Assembly: GCA_020025795.1 (NCBI GenBank)
Contig: JAHHRK010000040.1
Location: 1 to 13,330, forward strand
Reading direction: 5' to 3'
DNA: 13,330 nucleotides
From: Faecalibacterium sp.
GTDB taxonomy: Bacteria > Bacillota > Clostridia > Oscillospirales > Ruminococcaceae
Part shown: positions 1 through 7,625 of the stretch, piece by piece
Layout of the letters: every line of letters starts with the position of its first letter
Position numbering within the stretch: the stretch's first letter is position 1
The notes under the pieces: model-generated
What the model saw: the letters and a program-made list of their open reading frames with translations, nothing else
What the model was told of the DNA's origin: nothing
Databases searched by the model: none
Made by a program: the position numbers and the translations under genes

Positions 1-1002
1 TTCCACTGCCTTTGCAGCAGCCTTATCTGCGGCCTGCTGTTTCAGTTCTGCCAGTTTCTTTTCCGCTGCCGTCAGCTTGTCCACGTTGGGAACCAGCTGC
101 TTCTGGGCATCGGTCAGTGCGTCATATGCGGCGCGGGCATCTGTAATATTCTTTTCAGAATCCAGCGTCACCGCACCGATCGCGTTGATCTTATCCTCCA
201 CAGCCTTAGCGGCGGCCTTGTCTGCTGCTTCCTGACCTGCAATATCCTGCAGTTCTTTCAGGCGAGCTTCCGCGTCAATCAGCACTTGCTCATTGGGAAC
301 CAGCTGTTTTTGTGCATCGGTCAGCGCATTGTATGCTGCACGGGCTGCGTGGATATCCGCTGCGGAATCCAGCGTAATCTCGCCCAGAGCCGCAATCCGA
401 TCTTCCACTGCCTTTGCGGCGGCCTGATCGGCAGCCTGCTGCTTCAGCTCGGCCAGTTTAGCCTGTGCGTTGGTCAGCTTCTGTGCATTGGTGACCTTTG
501 CTTTCAGTTCTTTGGTCAGTGCGTCATAAGCAGTCTGTGCCGCATTGATCTTTTCCTCAGATGCCAGCGTGACTGGATCGTCGATTGCGTCAATCTTGGC
601 AATGACCTCTGCAACAGCCTTTTCATCCGCGGCCTGCTGCTTCAGCTCAGCCAGCTTTGCCTGTGCGTCGGTCAGCTTCTGCGCGTTGGTCACTTTTGCT
701 TTCAATTCTTCGGTCAGTGCGTCATATGCAGTCTGTGCTGCATTGATCTTTTCCTCAGATGCCAACGTGACCGGATCGTCGATTGCATCAATCTTGGCAA
801 TGACCTCTGCAACAGCCTTTTCGTCTGCGGCCTGCTGTTTCAGCTCGGCCAGTTTGGCCTGTGCGTCAACCAGCTTCTGTGCATTGGTGACCAGCTGCTT
901 CTGTGCTTCGGTCAGTGCATCGTAAGCGGTCTGTGCTTCGTTGATCTTTTCCTCGGATGCCAGCGTGACAGGATCGTCGATTGCGTCGATCTTGGCGATT
1001 AC
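1..1002 (-). repeat. Tandem helical stalk repeats of the GH2 protein
   Basis: At least five tandem units code for a helical module of about 65 residues that begins VIAKIDAIDDPVTL and contains AYDALT and a VTNAQKL-type turn. Units start at 1002, 804 and 606 with an exact 198-bp period. The next units are 195 and about 207 bp apart, and the array runs off the left edge. The first three units are nearly identical in protein but differ at many third codon positions. Similar repeats are common in Gram-positive surface proteins (FIVAR-like three-helix modules), where they act as spacers. The family assignment is by eye. Confidence 0.9.
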
Positions 1003-4000
1003 ATTGGCAATCGTCTGGGAAGCAAACTTTGCGTCGGCCCAAACTGCATGGTCGTTGCCGTCGCTTCCGTTCATATCCACCAAGAACGCAACCTTCTTTG
1101 CACCGGTAACATCGATATCCACCGGCGTTGCATCCTGGCCGCCGACCTGGTTCTGGCGGAACACTTCCTGGCCGTCCACTTCAATGGTGAAAATCACGTC
1201 GCCGGCGTTGCGCTGGTCCGTACAAATGCCGACCAGCGCCGTAAAGTTGGTAAAGCCTGCGCCGTCAATGTCCACCACCAGTTCGGCAGGTGCATGCGCA
1301 CCTACACCCTTTTCCATATTTACAGCACGGCCGTCCACATAAACGCTCAAGGGATTGCCGCAGCTGCAATGGTCGCGGTTGTGCTTGGGGAAATATCCGG
1401 CTTTATCCACGACCCACTGCATATCGCTCAGGTAGATTTCATCGGAAAGCGCGAAATGAATGGTATAGTCCTTCACAACGCCCATCTGAGAAACCGTATG
1501 GATGGTAGCAGTCAGATTTTCAGCGGTTGCCTGCGTGATTTCCACAACAGCCGATTCATCTTTCTTCACGGCTTCCACGGTGGGAATACCGTCCGCTGCA
1601 AGGCCATGCACCGTATACTCGGCCTGGTCGGGATTGAAATCTGCCAGCGGCTTGCCGTTTACCAGAATACCGTTCAGCGGCAAACTGGAGCGCATATCCT
1701 TCTTGCTGGACGCCATGCAGCTGTCCACAAAAGCAGCCTTGTCTGCTGCTGCCTGCATAATGGGAGAAATACGGAACGTCTGCGTATACTGCTGTCCCTT
1801 GGCCAGCGTATATTGACCCAGCGGGCCGGGGCCACAGCTTGCGTTGCCAAGGCCGCGCTGCGCCAGGTCAACCGTCAGGACCACATCATCGGTCTTTTTC
1901 ACATCATAGAGATGTCTGTGGTTTGCCAGATCCTCTGCCTTGTAGTGCAGCGCACTGGTTTCCATCTGACCGTCCGCCGTAATCAGCAGGCCCTTGCCTG
2001 CATCGTTGGTCAAAGCGCTCCAGCGAACATCGGTACGGTTGCCGTTTTCCTGGGGTTTCACATAGCCAGTTTCAAACATACCGGTCGCGGTATCTTCATA
2101 AACGCCCAGCCGTGCGCCGGTCTTTCGGTCGATGTAATTTTCCTGGGGTCCGCGTCCATAATAGGTCACGTTTTCAAACTCCTGGGGCAGGATCATGCGC
2201 ATACCGATTCTTGCGATATCGCCGACCTGTCCGTTGGAAGCCGGGGTAAAGCGGTTGGTCACAACGATTTCGCCGTTGGCGTAAATGATGTAATCCATAC
2301 CGTTCGGCGAGTTCAGCGTGGGGATATTGCCTTCCACATGAACCTGTACTGCCTTGGGTGCGGCCGCATCTACCTGGAATGCCGTGACACGGAAATTCTT
2401 TGCCGCATCCTTCATTGCACCGGTGAAAGCGGGATCATTGCTGATCGGTGCGCGCCAGTAGTTGGGCTGGGGGCCATCCTGCAACAGCGTGATACCATTC
2501 ACCGTGTAATCGGTGATGTAGCCGGTATTCTTATCAAAGGTAACGCGGAAGGTATCTGCCGCATCGGTCTTGCTGCCGGTCAGCGTTGCTTCGGTTTCGG
2601 TTTCCGTTACCTCAATATCATTCCAGCCCTGCACACTCGTTGCCGGGCGCTCGGTTTCAGGCGCATAATTCAGCACGAACTGCTCATAGGCAATGTCGTC
2701 GCCTGCCTTGCCAAAGCCGTTGCCCTGCCACACCTGATCGTTTTTCAGGGTAACATCCAATTCCAGGATATAATCGCTGCCGGCCTTGATTTCCGGCTTG
2801 GTCATTTCAATGGTAACGACCTTTTCGGTACCGGCCGGGATATTCTTTTGTTCCTCGGTAAGTTCGCCGCTTTGCAGCAGCTTGTTGTCTTCCATGAGTT
2901 TCCATGCAACGTTGTAGTTGTTCAGGTTCTGGCTGGTAAACTCATTTACGATACGAACCTTACCGTCCTTTGCTTCGCCGTCATCATAGAAGGAAATTTC
3001 CTGATGGACCTTTCGTACTTCATACAATTCCGGCGACGGGGTACGGTTTGCATTCAGCAGACCGTTGCAGCAGAAATCGTTGTCGGTGTAGGTTTCGCCC
3101 CAGTCGCCGCCGTATCCGTCAAATTCGATGTCGGAGTAGTCGTTGACGACCACGTTCTTTCCGCCGAAGTCCAGCTGATAAACCACTTCTTCCGGGTTAG
3201 GCACATACTCGCCCGTCAGGTTTTCCGCAGGCAAAGCCTTGTTCAAAACCATTACGTTGCCGATCTGTCCCTTGAAATCGCGCCCGGCGGTAACGCTGTC
3301 CGGGCCGGTGCCAATACCAATCGGTGTGCTGTCCGTATCAAAGGGGCCTGTCTTTTTCACGTCCTTGCTGCCGATTTTCTGACCATCCACATACAGGTTA
3401 TAGGTGGTTCCGTCATAGGTTGCAGCCAGGTAGACCCACTTTCCGTATTTATCCTGGGGGAAATCCACCATCAGTGTACCGGCATTCCAGCCGTCCACGA
3501 AAAATTCGACCTTGCCAAAGTTGTTGCCGTCGAATTTCAGGGTGTAGCCGTCATCGCCTTTGCAAAGGATGTTCTGGTGATGTCCCTGGATGGACTTGGG
3601 GCAGTTGATCCATACGCCCAGCGTCAGTGCATTGCTGTTTGCACGCTTGCTGGGAACGACCACATGGCCGGTCAGCGCCTTTTCATTCTCATTGCGGCCC
3701 TTGCCAATGGTACCCTGAATGGGGCTGGTGGTGCCGTCATCATTTCGGACACTGCTGCTCTGGGCGATCATCGGCCTGGTTCGCACAGACTGATCGATCC
3801 AGTCCCAGATAAAACCGCCCTGTCCATTGGGGTGGCTGCGGAACACATCCCAGTATTCCTTAAAGTTGCCCACTGCATTGCCCATGGCGTGTGCATACTC
3901 GGACTGGATATACGGAGCCTTGTTGCCCGCGTTGTCCAAATACTTCTGCACGCCGTTTACAGCCCAATACTGGGTGGAGTAAATATCCACCATGGACTTT

Positions 4001-5772
4001 TCTCTGTTGTTCTTGGTGAAGCGGTTGTCACGCTCACACTTTCTCATGCGGGAAGGGTCCCGTTTCAAAATCCACTGGGTCGAGCGGAAGAAGCAGTACT
4101 GATCGTTGAGCGGATGCCGCTGCGGATCATAGACTGCCTCATTGCCCAGCGACCAAATCACAACAGAAGGATGGTTCTTGTCTCGCTCGACCATATTCAT
4201 GGTGCGGTCCATGACAGCATTCATCCATCTGCCGCTGCCCGCCGGGATGCACGCCTGCTGTGCACCTGTGTGCGACTCGATATTGGCCTCGTCGCAGATA
4301 TAGATGCCCAGCTCGTCGGCCAGTGCATAGGTATAGGGGTCATTCGGGTAGTGAGAGGTACGGATCGCGTTCACATTGAACTGCTTCATGGTCATGAGAT
4401 CCGTTTTGATGTTCTCTCTGGTGATGGCGCGGCCCCGGATCTGGTCCGTTTCATGGCGGTTCGTGCCGCGGAACATGATTTTCTGTCCGTTGATCTGGGC
4501 CTGTTCCTGACCGGCTTCGTTGATGTCCACGGTTTCGATCTCACGGAAGCCCACACGCTGGCAGGCCGTTTCGATCACATTGCCCTGTGCATCTTTCAGC
4601 TCGATCAGCAGCCGGTACAGGTACGGATCATCTGCAAACCACTTGTGCGGTGCAGTGACTTGTTTGCTGCCGGAGCCTCGGACGCCCTTGTCGTCGGCCA
4701 TTTGTTCCACGGTCTGTTTGCCGGCTGCAACCGTCACATCATAGGTCAGGGGCGTATCCCAAACCTGCTTTTCATCCGCATCATACAGCGTTGCGGACAC
4801 GGTATAAGTACCGGAAACCTCCGGCGACAAGCTGCGAATGTCTGCATCCAGTGTCAGCGTTGCATTCGTAAACTGTGCATCCATATCGGTCTTAACGAAG
4901 AAATCGCGCAGCTCCACATCATCCTTCGTATACAGGAAAACATCACGGAAAATACCGCTTTGCCGGATAAAGTCCTGGTTTTCCAGATAGCTGCCCAAAG
5001 ACCAGCGATAGTTCTCTACCGCAATGGTATGCTCGGTCTTGTCTGCATCCAGATACGGCGTGATGTTAAACTCATCGACCGTGTAGCTGTCTTCGCCATA
5101 GCCTACGCGGTGACCGTCCACATACAGATAGAACGCCGATTCCACGCCCTGGAACGAAACGAAAATGTTGCGATCCTTCCACGCTTCGGGAACGGTAAAG
5201 GTGCGCTTATAATGGCCCACACCGTTGCGTACCGTTGGTGCAAAAGGCTCGTTTCTGCCCTGGCCGTTCATCTCGACCTTTTCAAAATTCATCCAGGGAT
5301 ACCGGGTATTGATGTACAGCGGCGGATCGTACTTAAACGTGCCGTCCTCGTTTTTCTGCACCTGAATACTGCTGGGGACCTGAATCTTGTCCCAGCCTGT
5401 GGTATCCCAGTTTTCCACATACGTTTTGCTCTGCTCTCCGGAGACGTTTTTCAGTCTTTCGTCGGGGCTTAAAACATACTTGAAATCCCATTCGCCGTTC
5501 AGGGTCCGATAATACGGAGAAGCTGTTTCATCCAGATTGTCCAATACAGATTTTTCGTGCTGCAATGCCATTGTTTTGTCTGCGTAAGGCACAAACCACG
5601 CTCTGGCAGGTTCACGGTTTACTTCCACCGTTTCAATGTCACTGTACCATTCTTCGCCCATATATTGGGACCCAGTTCCTGCTGCCTGCGCAACCAGCGG
5701 TTTCAGGGACAGAACCGGCGTGAGTGCCAGCGTACTCGCCAAAACGCAAGACAAAAACTTTTGCTTATTCAT
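1..5772 (-). CDS. Secreted multidomain GH2 beta-galactosidase (C-terminus beyond window)
   Basis: Probable extracellular enzyme that hydrolyses terminal beta-galactosides. The frame starts at an ATG behind a GGGAG ribosome site and stays open to the left edge (1,924 codons, no stop). Residues 1-30 form a signal peptide ending AQA-A. Then follow the GH2 sugar-binding domain (about 85-265), an Ig-like domain (to about 385) and the TIM barrel with NRHE (438-441), IESH (Glu499, His501), WSLGNE (acid/base Glu545) and SEYAHAMGN (nucleophile Glu625). These match E. coli LacZ Glu416/His418/Glu461/Glu537. A LamG-like domain (about 685-855) interrupts the barrel between WDWIDQS and YGGDWGE (887). DUF4981-type and Bgal_small domains (about 905-1337), a cadherin-like domain (about 1375-1443), an NPCBM carbohydrate-binding domain (about 1445-1582) and helical repeats follow. 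The E. coli Asp201 equivalent is Leu259. The GH2 class is certain; exact substrate and cell anchor are unknown. Confidence 0.95.
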   Translation of the reverse strand, partial: MNKQKFLSCVLASTLALTPVLSLKPLVAQAAGTGSQYMGEEWYSDIETVEVNREPARAWFVPYADKTMALQHEKSVLDNLDETASPYYRTLNGEWDFKYVLSPDERLKNVSGEQSKTYVENWDTTGWDKIQVPSSIQVQKNEDGTFKYDPPLYINTRYPWMNFEKVEMNGQGRNEPFAPTVRNGVGHYKRTFTVPEAWKDRNIFVSFQGVESAFYLYVDGHRVGYGEDSYTVDEFNITPYLDADKTEHTIAVENYRWSLGSYLENQDFIRQSGIFRDVFLYTKDDVELRDFFVKTDMDAQFTNATLTLDADIRSLSPEVSGTYTVSATLYDADEKQVWDTPLTYDVTVAAGKQTVEQMADDKGVRGSGSKQVTAPHKWFADDPYLYRLLIELKDAQGNVIETACQRVGFREIETVDINEAGQEQAQINGQKIMFRGTNRHETDQIRGRAITRENIKTDLMTMKQFNVNAIRTSHYPNDPYTYALADELGIYICDEANIESHTGAQQACIPAGSGRWMNAVMDRTMNMVERDKNHPSVVIWSLGNEAVYDPQRHPLNDQYCFFRSTQWILKRDPSRMRKCERDNRFTKNNREKSMVDIYSTQYWAVNGVQKYLDNAGNKAPYIQSEYAHAMGNAVGNFKEYWDVFRSHPNGQGGFIWDWIDQSVRTRPMIAQSSSVRNDDGTTSPIQGTIGKGRNENEKALTGHVVVPSKRANSNALTLGVWINCPKSIQGHHQNILCKGDDGYTLKFDGNNFGKVEFFVDGWNAGTLMVDFPQDKYGKWVYLAATYDGTTYNLYVDGQKIGSKDVKKTGPFDTDSTPIGIGTGPDSVTAGRDFKGQIGNVMVLNKALPAENLTGEYVPNPEEVVYQLDFGGKNVVVNDYSDIEFDGYGGDWGETYTDNDFCCNGLLNANRTPSPELYEVRKVHQEISFYDDGEAKDGKVRIVNEFTSQNLNNYNVAWKLMEDNKLLQSGELTEEQKNIPAGTEKVVTIEMTKPEIKAGSDYILELDVTLKNDQVWQGNGFGKAGDDIAYEQFVLNYAPETERPATSVQGWNDIEVTETETEATLTGSKTDAADTFRVTFDKNTGYITDYTVNGITLLQDGPQPNYWRAPISNDPAFTGAMKDAAKNFRVTAFQVDAAAPKAVQVHVEGNIPTLNSPNGMDYIIYANGEIVVTNRFTPASNGQVGDIARIGMRMILPQEFENVTYYGRGPQENYIDRKTGARLGVYEDTATGMFETGYVKPQENGNRTDVRWSALTNDAGKGLLITADGQMETSALHYKAEDLANHRHLYDVKKTDDVVLTVDLAQRGLGNASCGPGPLGQYTLAKGQQYTQTFRISPIMQAAADKAAFVDSCMASSKKDMRSSLPLNGILVNGKPLADFNPDQAEYTVHGLAADGIPTVEAVKKDESAVVEITQATAENLTATIHTVSQMGVVKDYTIHFALSDEIYLSDMQWVVDKAGYFPKHNRDHCSCGNPLSVYVDGRAVNMEKGVGAHAPAELVVDIDGAGFTNFTALVGICTDQRNAGDVIFTIEVDGQEVFRQNQVGGQDATPVDIDVTGAKKVAFLVDMNGSDGNDHAVWADAKFASQTIANVIAKIDAIDDPVTLASEEKINEAQTAYDALTEAQKQLVTNAQKLVDAQAKLAELKQQAADEKAVAEVIAKIDAIDDPVTLASEEKINAAQTAYDALTEELKAKVTNAQKLTDAQAKLAELKQQAADEKAVAEVIAKIDAIDDPVTLASEEKINAAQTAYDALTKELKAKVTNAQKLTNAQAKLAELKQQAADQAAAKAVEDRIAALGEITLDSAADIHAARAAYNALTDAQKQLVPNEQVLIDAEARLKELQDIAGQEAADKAAAKAVEDKINAIGAVTLDSEKNITDARAAYDALTDAQKQLVPNVDKLTAAEKKLAELKQQAADKAAAKAVE

Positions 5773-5782
5773 GCGTTTCTAT

Positions 5783-5790
5783 CTCCCTTT
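5783..5790 (-). promoter_or_regulatory. Ribosome binding site of the GH2 gene
   Basis: The minus strand reads AAAGGGAG, with the last G ten nucleotides before the ATG at 5772. It is the nearest Shine-Dalgarno match to that ATG, and the following residues make a textbook signal peptide, which together fix the start. Confidence 0.65.
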
Positions 5791-6019
5791 CTTTTCGTAT
5801 TTTCTTATGGTCTTGCTGTTATCGTTTATTTCGTGATATCTGCTCCGGCTTGTATGCTTTTTTTGCACAAGCGGTGCTGCTTTCCTCCTGCCCACATTTT
5901 CCGAAAGCGTTCTTGCTTTTATCGCAGTGGTTCAGCCCCCAATCCTGCGCTTTTCCTCCTTTCGTATGTCTGTTTGCAGATATCCAAAAATCACAAATAC
6001 ACAGTTCTCTATGAAAAAG

Positions 6020-6053
6020 ACTATACTATTTTCTTTCTGAATACAACGTTCAA
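6020..6053 (-). promoter_or_regulatory. Weak promoter candidate for the GH2 gene
   Basis: On the minus strand TTGAAC (6048-6053) lies 19 bases from TAGTAT (6023-6028), each matching four of six consensus positions. An overlapping alternative is TTGTAT (6041-6046) with TATAGT (6020-6025) at 15 bases. Spacing is poor in both. It is listed because it is the best sigma-A-like signal between the upstream terminator and the gene. Confidence 0.25.
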
Positions 6054-6239
6054 GATTCACAAAAAAAGCAACGTGTTTTTATAGGTATGTCCGGACGAAT
6101 TCTCGTTTTTTCTGCATTAGAGCGGCACCGGCTGTCAGGGCACCATTTTTGCTGCAAAAAAAGGCAATTTCCCACAAACCCGAACCAAAAAGGTGCGCTT
6201 CCGGATGAACCGCTTTGCCGTGTCTGATTGCGCTCGCAG

Positions 6240-6289
6240 AAAGAAGAAAGCGAACGACCGCAAGTCAAACCCGACCTGCGACCGTTCGC
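6240..6289 (-). terminator. Rho-independent terminator after the XRE regulator
   Basis: On the minus strand a 17-bp stem (6250-6289, three G-U wobbles, loop GGGTTT) starting GCGAACGG is followed by a pyrimidine-rich TTTCTTCTTT tract. Read on the plus strand the wobbles become mismatches, so the element is oriented for minus-strand transcripts. It lies about 60 nt after the stop of the XRE gene. Confidence 0.8.
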
Positions 6290-6347
6290 CTTTTGTATCG
6301 GCATATATTCCCGTTTGGGGTATGCCGCAATGCTTTTTTGATTTTCG

Positions 6348-7337
6348 TTACTGCTGATTTGTCCGAAGCACACGCAAAATGCACACCAGTACGCCATAGC
6401 TGACGCCTGCCACAGGCCAGACGATCCAGCTGCGCGACCAGTCCTCGGTAAGAAAGCTGTATCCCAGATACACCGCGGTGACTACGCCCCAGTAAATACC
6501 GGCAATGGCGCTGTTGCGGCGCGACTCCAGCTTTCGCTCCCGTGTATAATCGCCTTCCTCCAGCAGCAGTTGGAAGCTTTCCCAAACCATACAGGTGCGC
6601 ACGATGCACAACACGCCGATGCCCACCATGCCCAGCAGCGCTGCCACGGCCAGTGTCATGGACCAATCGTCCCCCAGCAGCGCCAAAGCAACAAACAGTG
6701 GTGCGGGGCACAGCACACACAACATAATTCCCGCAATGAGCAGCCGGGTATGTTGTGCGGTGTAACTGCTTTGCCGCTCCCGCACCATGCCGTCCACGCC
6801 GTAAGCGGTTTCGATGGGTTCTTGCTCCAAAAATTCATAGGCGTGGAGCTTCATGCCGCTGTGAATGAAAACGCCCACCGCCGGGGCAATCATCAAAAAC
6901 AAAATCAGGCATCCAAGGCCTGCTGCCGCATTTTCACTGATGGCAAGCCGCCCAAGCTCCTGCGCACCGCAAATCAGAATCAGCGGGATGGCGCTGCAAA
7001 TGCACAGCATCACGCCCAGTGCAATCCGACCGCTGACGGCATCTCGCAGGCGAAGAAATTCCACTGCCTGCTCCATTGATACGCGGCGGATAGGGGCACT
7101 GTCCTGGTCCTCCGTCTCCACAGCACATTCTGTCAGTTCCTGTTCATCCTTAATCAGATAGTCCGTGGTAACGCCGAACAGCTGGGCGATTTTCAGCATC
7201 CGCCCTAAATCCGGCATGGATAAAGCGCCTTCCCATTTGGAAATCGTCTGGCGGCTCACTTCCAGCTTGTCGGCAAGCTCCTCTTGCGACCAGCCGTTTT
7301 TCTTGCGCAGGTCAATCAGTTTATCCGCAAAAATCAT
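6348..7337 (-). CDS. HTH-XRE transcriptional regulator with six-helix membrane domain
   Basis: This 329-residue protein is a predicted membrane-tethered DNA-binding regulator. Residues about 7-61 form a typical HTH_3/Cro-C1 domain (WSQEELADKLEVSRQTISKW). An acidic linker of about 40 residues follows, then six hydrophobic segments at about 105-124, 137-158, 198-221, 226-247, 276-296 and 303-323. Such XRE-membrane fusions are frequent in Clostridia, where the membrane part is thought to sense envelope or lipid signals; the ligand here is unknown. The start is well supported by AGAGGAGG seven bases upstream. The gene stands alone between terminators and has its own promoter with a palindrome, suggesting autoregulation. 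It precedes the GH2 gene, so control of that gene is possible but only inferred. Confidence 0.93.
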   Translation of the reverse strand: MIFADKLIDLRKKNGWSQEELADKLEVSRQTISKWEGALSMPDLGRMLKIAQLFGVTTDYLIKDEQELTECAVETEDQDSAPIRRVSMEQAVEFLRLRDAVSGRIALGVMLCICSAIPLILICGAQELGRLAISENAAAGLGCLILFLMIAPAVGVFIHSGMKLHAYEFLEQEPIETAYGVDGMVRERQSSYTAQHTRLLIAGIMLCVLCPAPLFVALALLGDDWSMTLAVAALLGMVGIGVLCIVRTCMVWESFQLLLEEGDYTRERKLESRRNSAIAGIYWGVVTAVYLGYSFLTEDWSRSWIVWPVAGVSYGVLVCILRVLRTNQQ

Positions 7338-7344
7338 TGTGTTT

Positions 7345-7352
7345 CCTCCTCT
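7345..7352 (-). promoter_or_regulatory. Strong ribosome binding site of the XRE gene
   Basis: The minus strand reads AGAGGAGG, a full match to the anti-Shine-Dalgarno core, ending seven nucleotides before the ATG at 7337. This decides the start codon. Confidence 0.85.
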
Positions 7353-7381
7353 GGCCTGTGTGGGGCCTGTTTTCTGGGCTC

Positions 7382-7410
7382 AGTATAGCCGATTTCCCGT
7401 GGGAAGTACA
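7382..7410 (-). promoter_or_regulatory. Promoter and possible operator of the XRE gene
   Basis: The minus-strand -10 box TATACT (7382-7387) is one base off consensus. The -35 position at 17 bp (7405-7410, TGTACT) is weak. The spacer contains the perfect inverted repeat TTCCC-GT-GGGAA (7394-7405), the position where a repressor would block polymerase. Autoregulation by the encoded XRE protein is an inference. Confidence 0.5.
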
Positions 7411-7517
7411 GCAACACAGGTTGACAATTGCCTTGTCGTGGGTTTACATTTGCCTGAAATTCCGCCACTAAAGCAAAAAAGCTGTCCATTCCACGCCCGC
7501 CAAGGCTTTTTCACCCC

Positions 7518-7555
7518 AAAAAGGCGGCGCAAAGGTTCTACCCCCTGCGCCGCCT
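7518..7555 (-). terminator. Rho-independent terminator after the phosphorylase gene
   Basis: A perfect 10-bp GC-rich stem, AGGCGGCGCA (7522-7531) with TGCGCCGCCT (7546-7555), is followed on the minus strand by five T (7518-7522). It lies about 70 nt after the phosphorylase stop. The plus strand has only a weaker T-rich tail (GATTTTCTGC), so any plus-strand activity would be partial. Confidence 0.85.
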
Positions 7556-7625
7556 GATTTTCTGCTATTTTGCTGTATCCACCAGCTTGTCATCTTGAAT
7601 GATGCGGAAATGACTCCTGGATGCT

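Larger units (their letters stand above)
5773..6249 (-). other. Long untranslated leader/intergenic region before the GH2 gene
   Basis: No convincing gene lies in this stretch of about 480 bases. Read on the minus strand it is AT-rich. It holds a possible promoter (6020-6053), two consensus AGGAGG tracts (5955-5960 and 5884-5889) that do not precede any good ORF, and an inverted repeat GCTTGT...ACAAGC (5848-5872) with an A-rich loop. Its length and these elements are compatible with a regulated leader transcript, but nothing matches a known riboswitch. Confidence 0.5.

Noticed and set aside
1..1002. 198-bp direct repeats as a CRISPR or satellite array
   Set aside because: The units are coding, contiguous and a multiple of three, with no spacers.
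545..1342. Two Ser/Ala/Cys-rich plus-strand ORFs with internal repeats
   Set aside because: Their repeats simply mirror the tandem repeats of the GH2 gene on the other strand.
286..5472. 1,728-codon plus-strand ORF
   Set aside because: It lies antisense and in codon register to the GH2 gene, which has clear domains and catalytic motifs. The translation is Cys/Leu/Gly/Arg-rich with no recognisable family and no ribosome site, and the frame is open only because the sense gene lacks TTA, CTA and TCA codons.
5902..5915. Catabolite-responsive (cre) site in the GH2 leader
   Set aside because: The match CGAAAGCGTTCTTG differs from the consensus at three fixed positions and lies far downstream of the likely promoter, so support is too weak.
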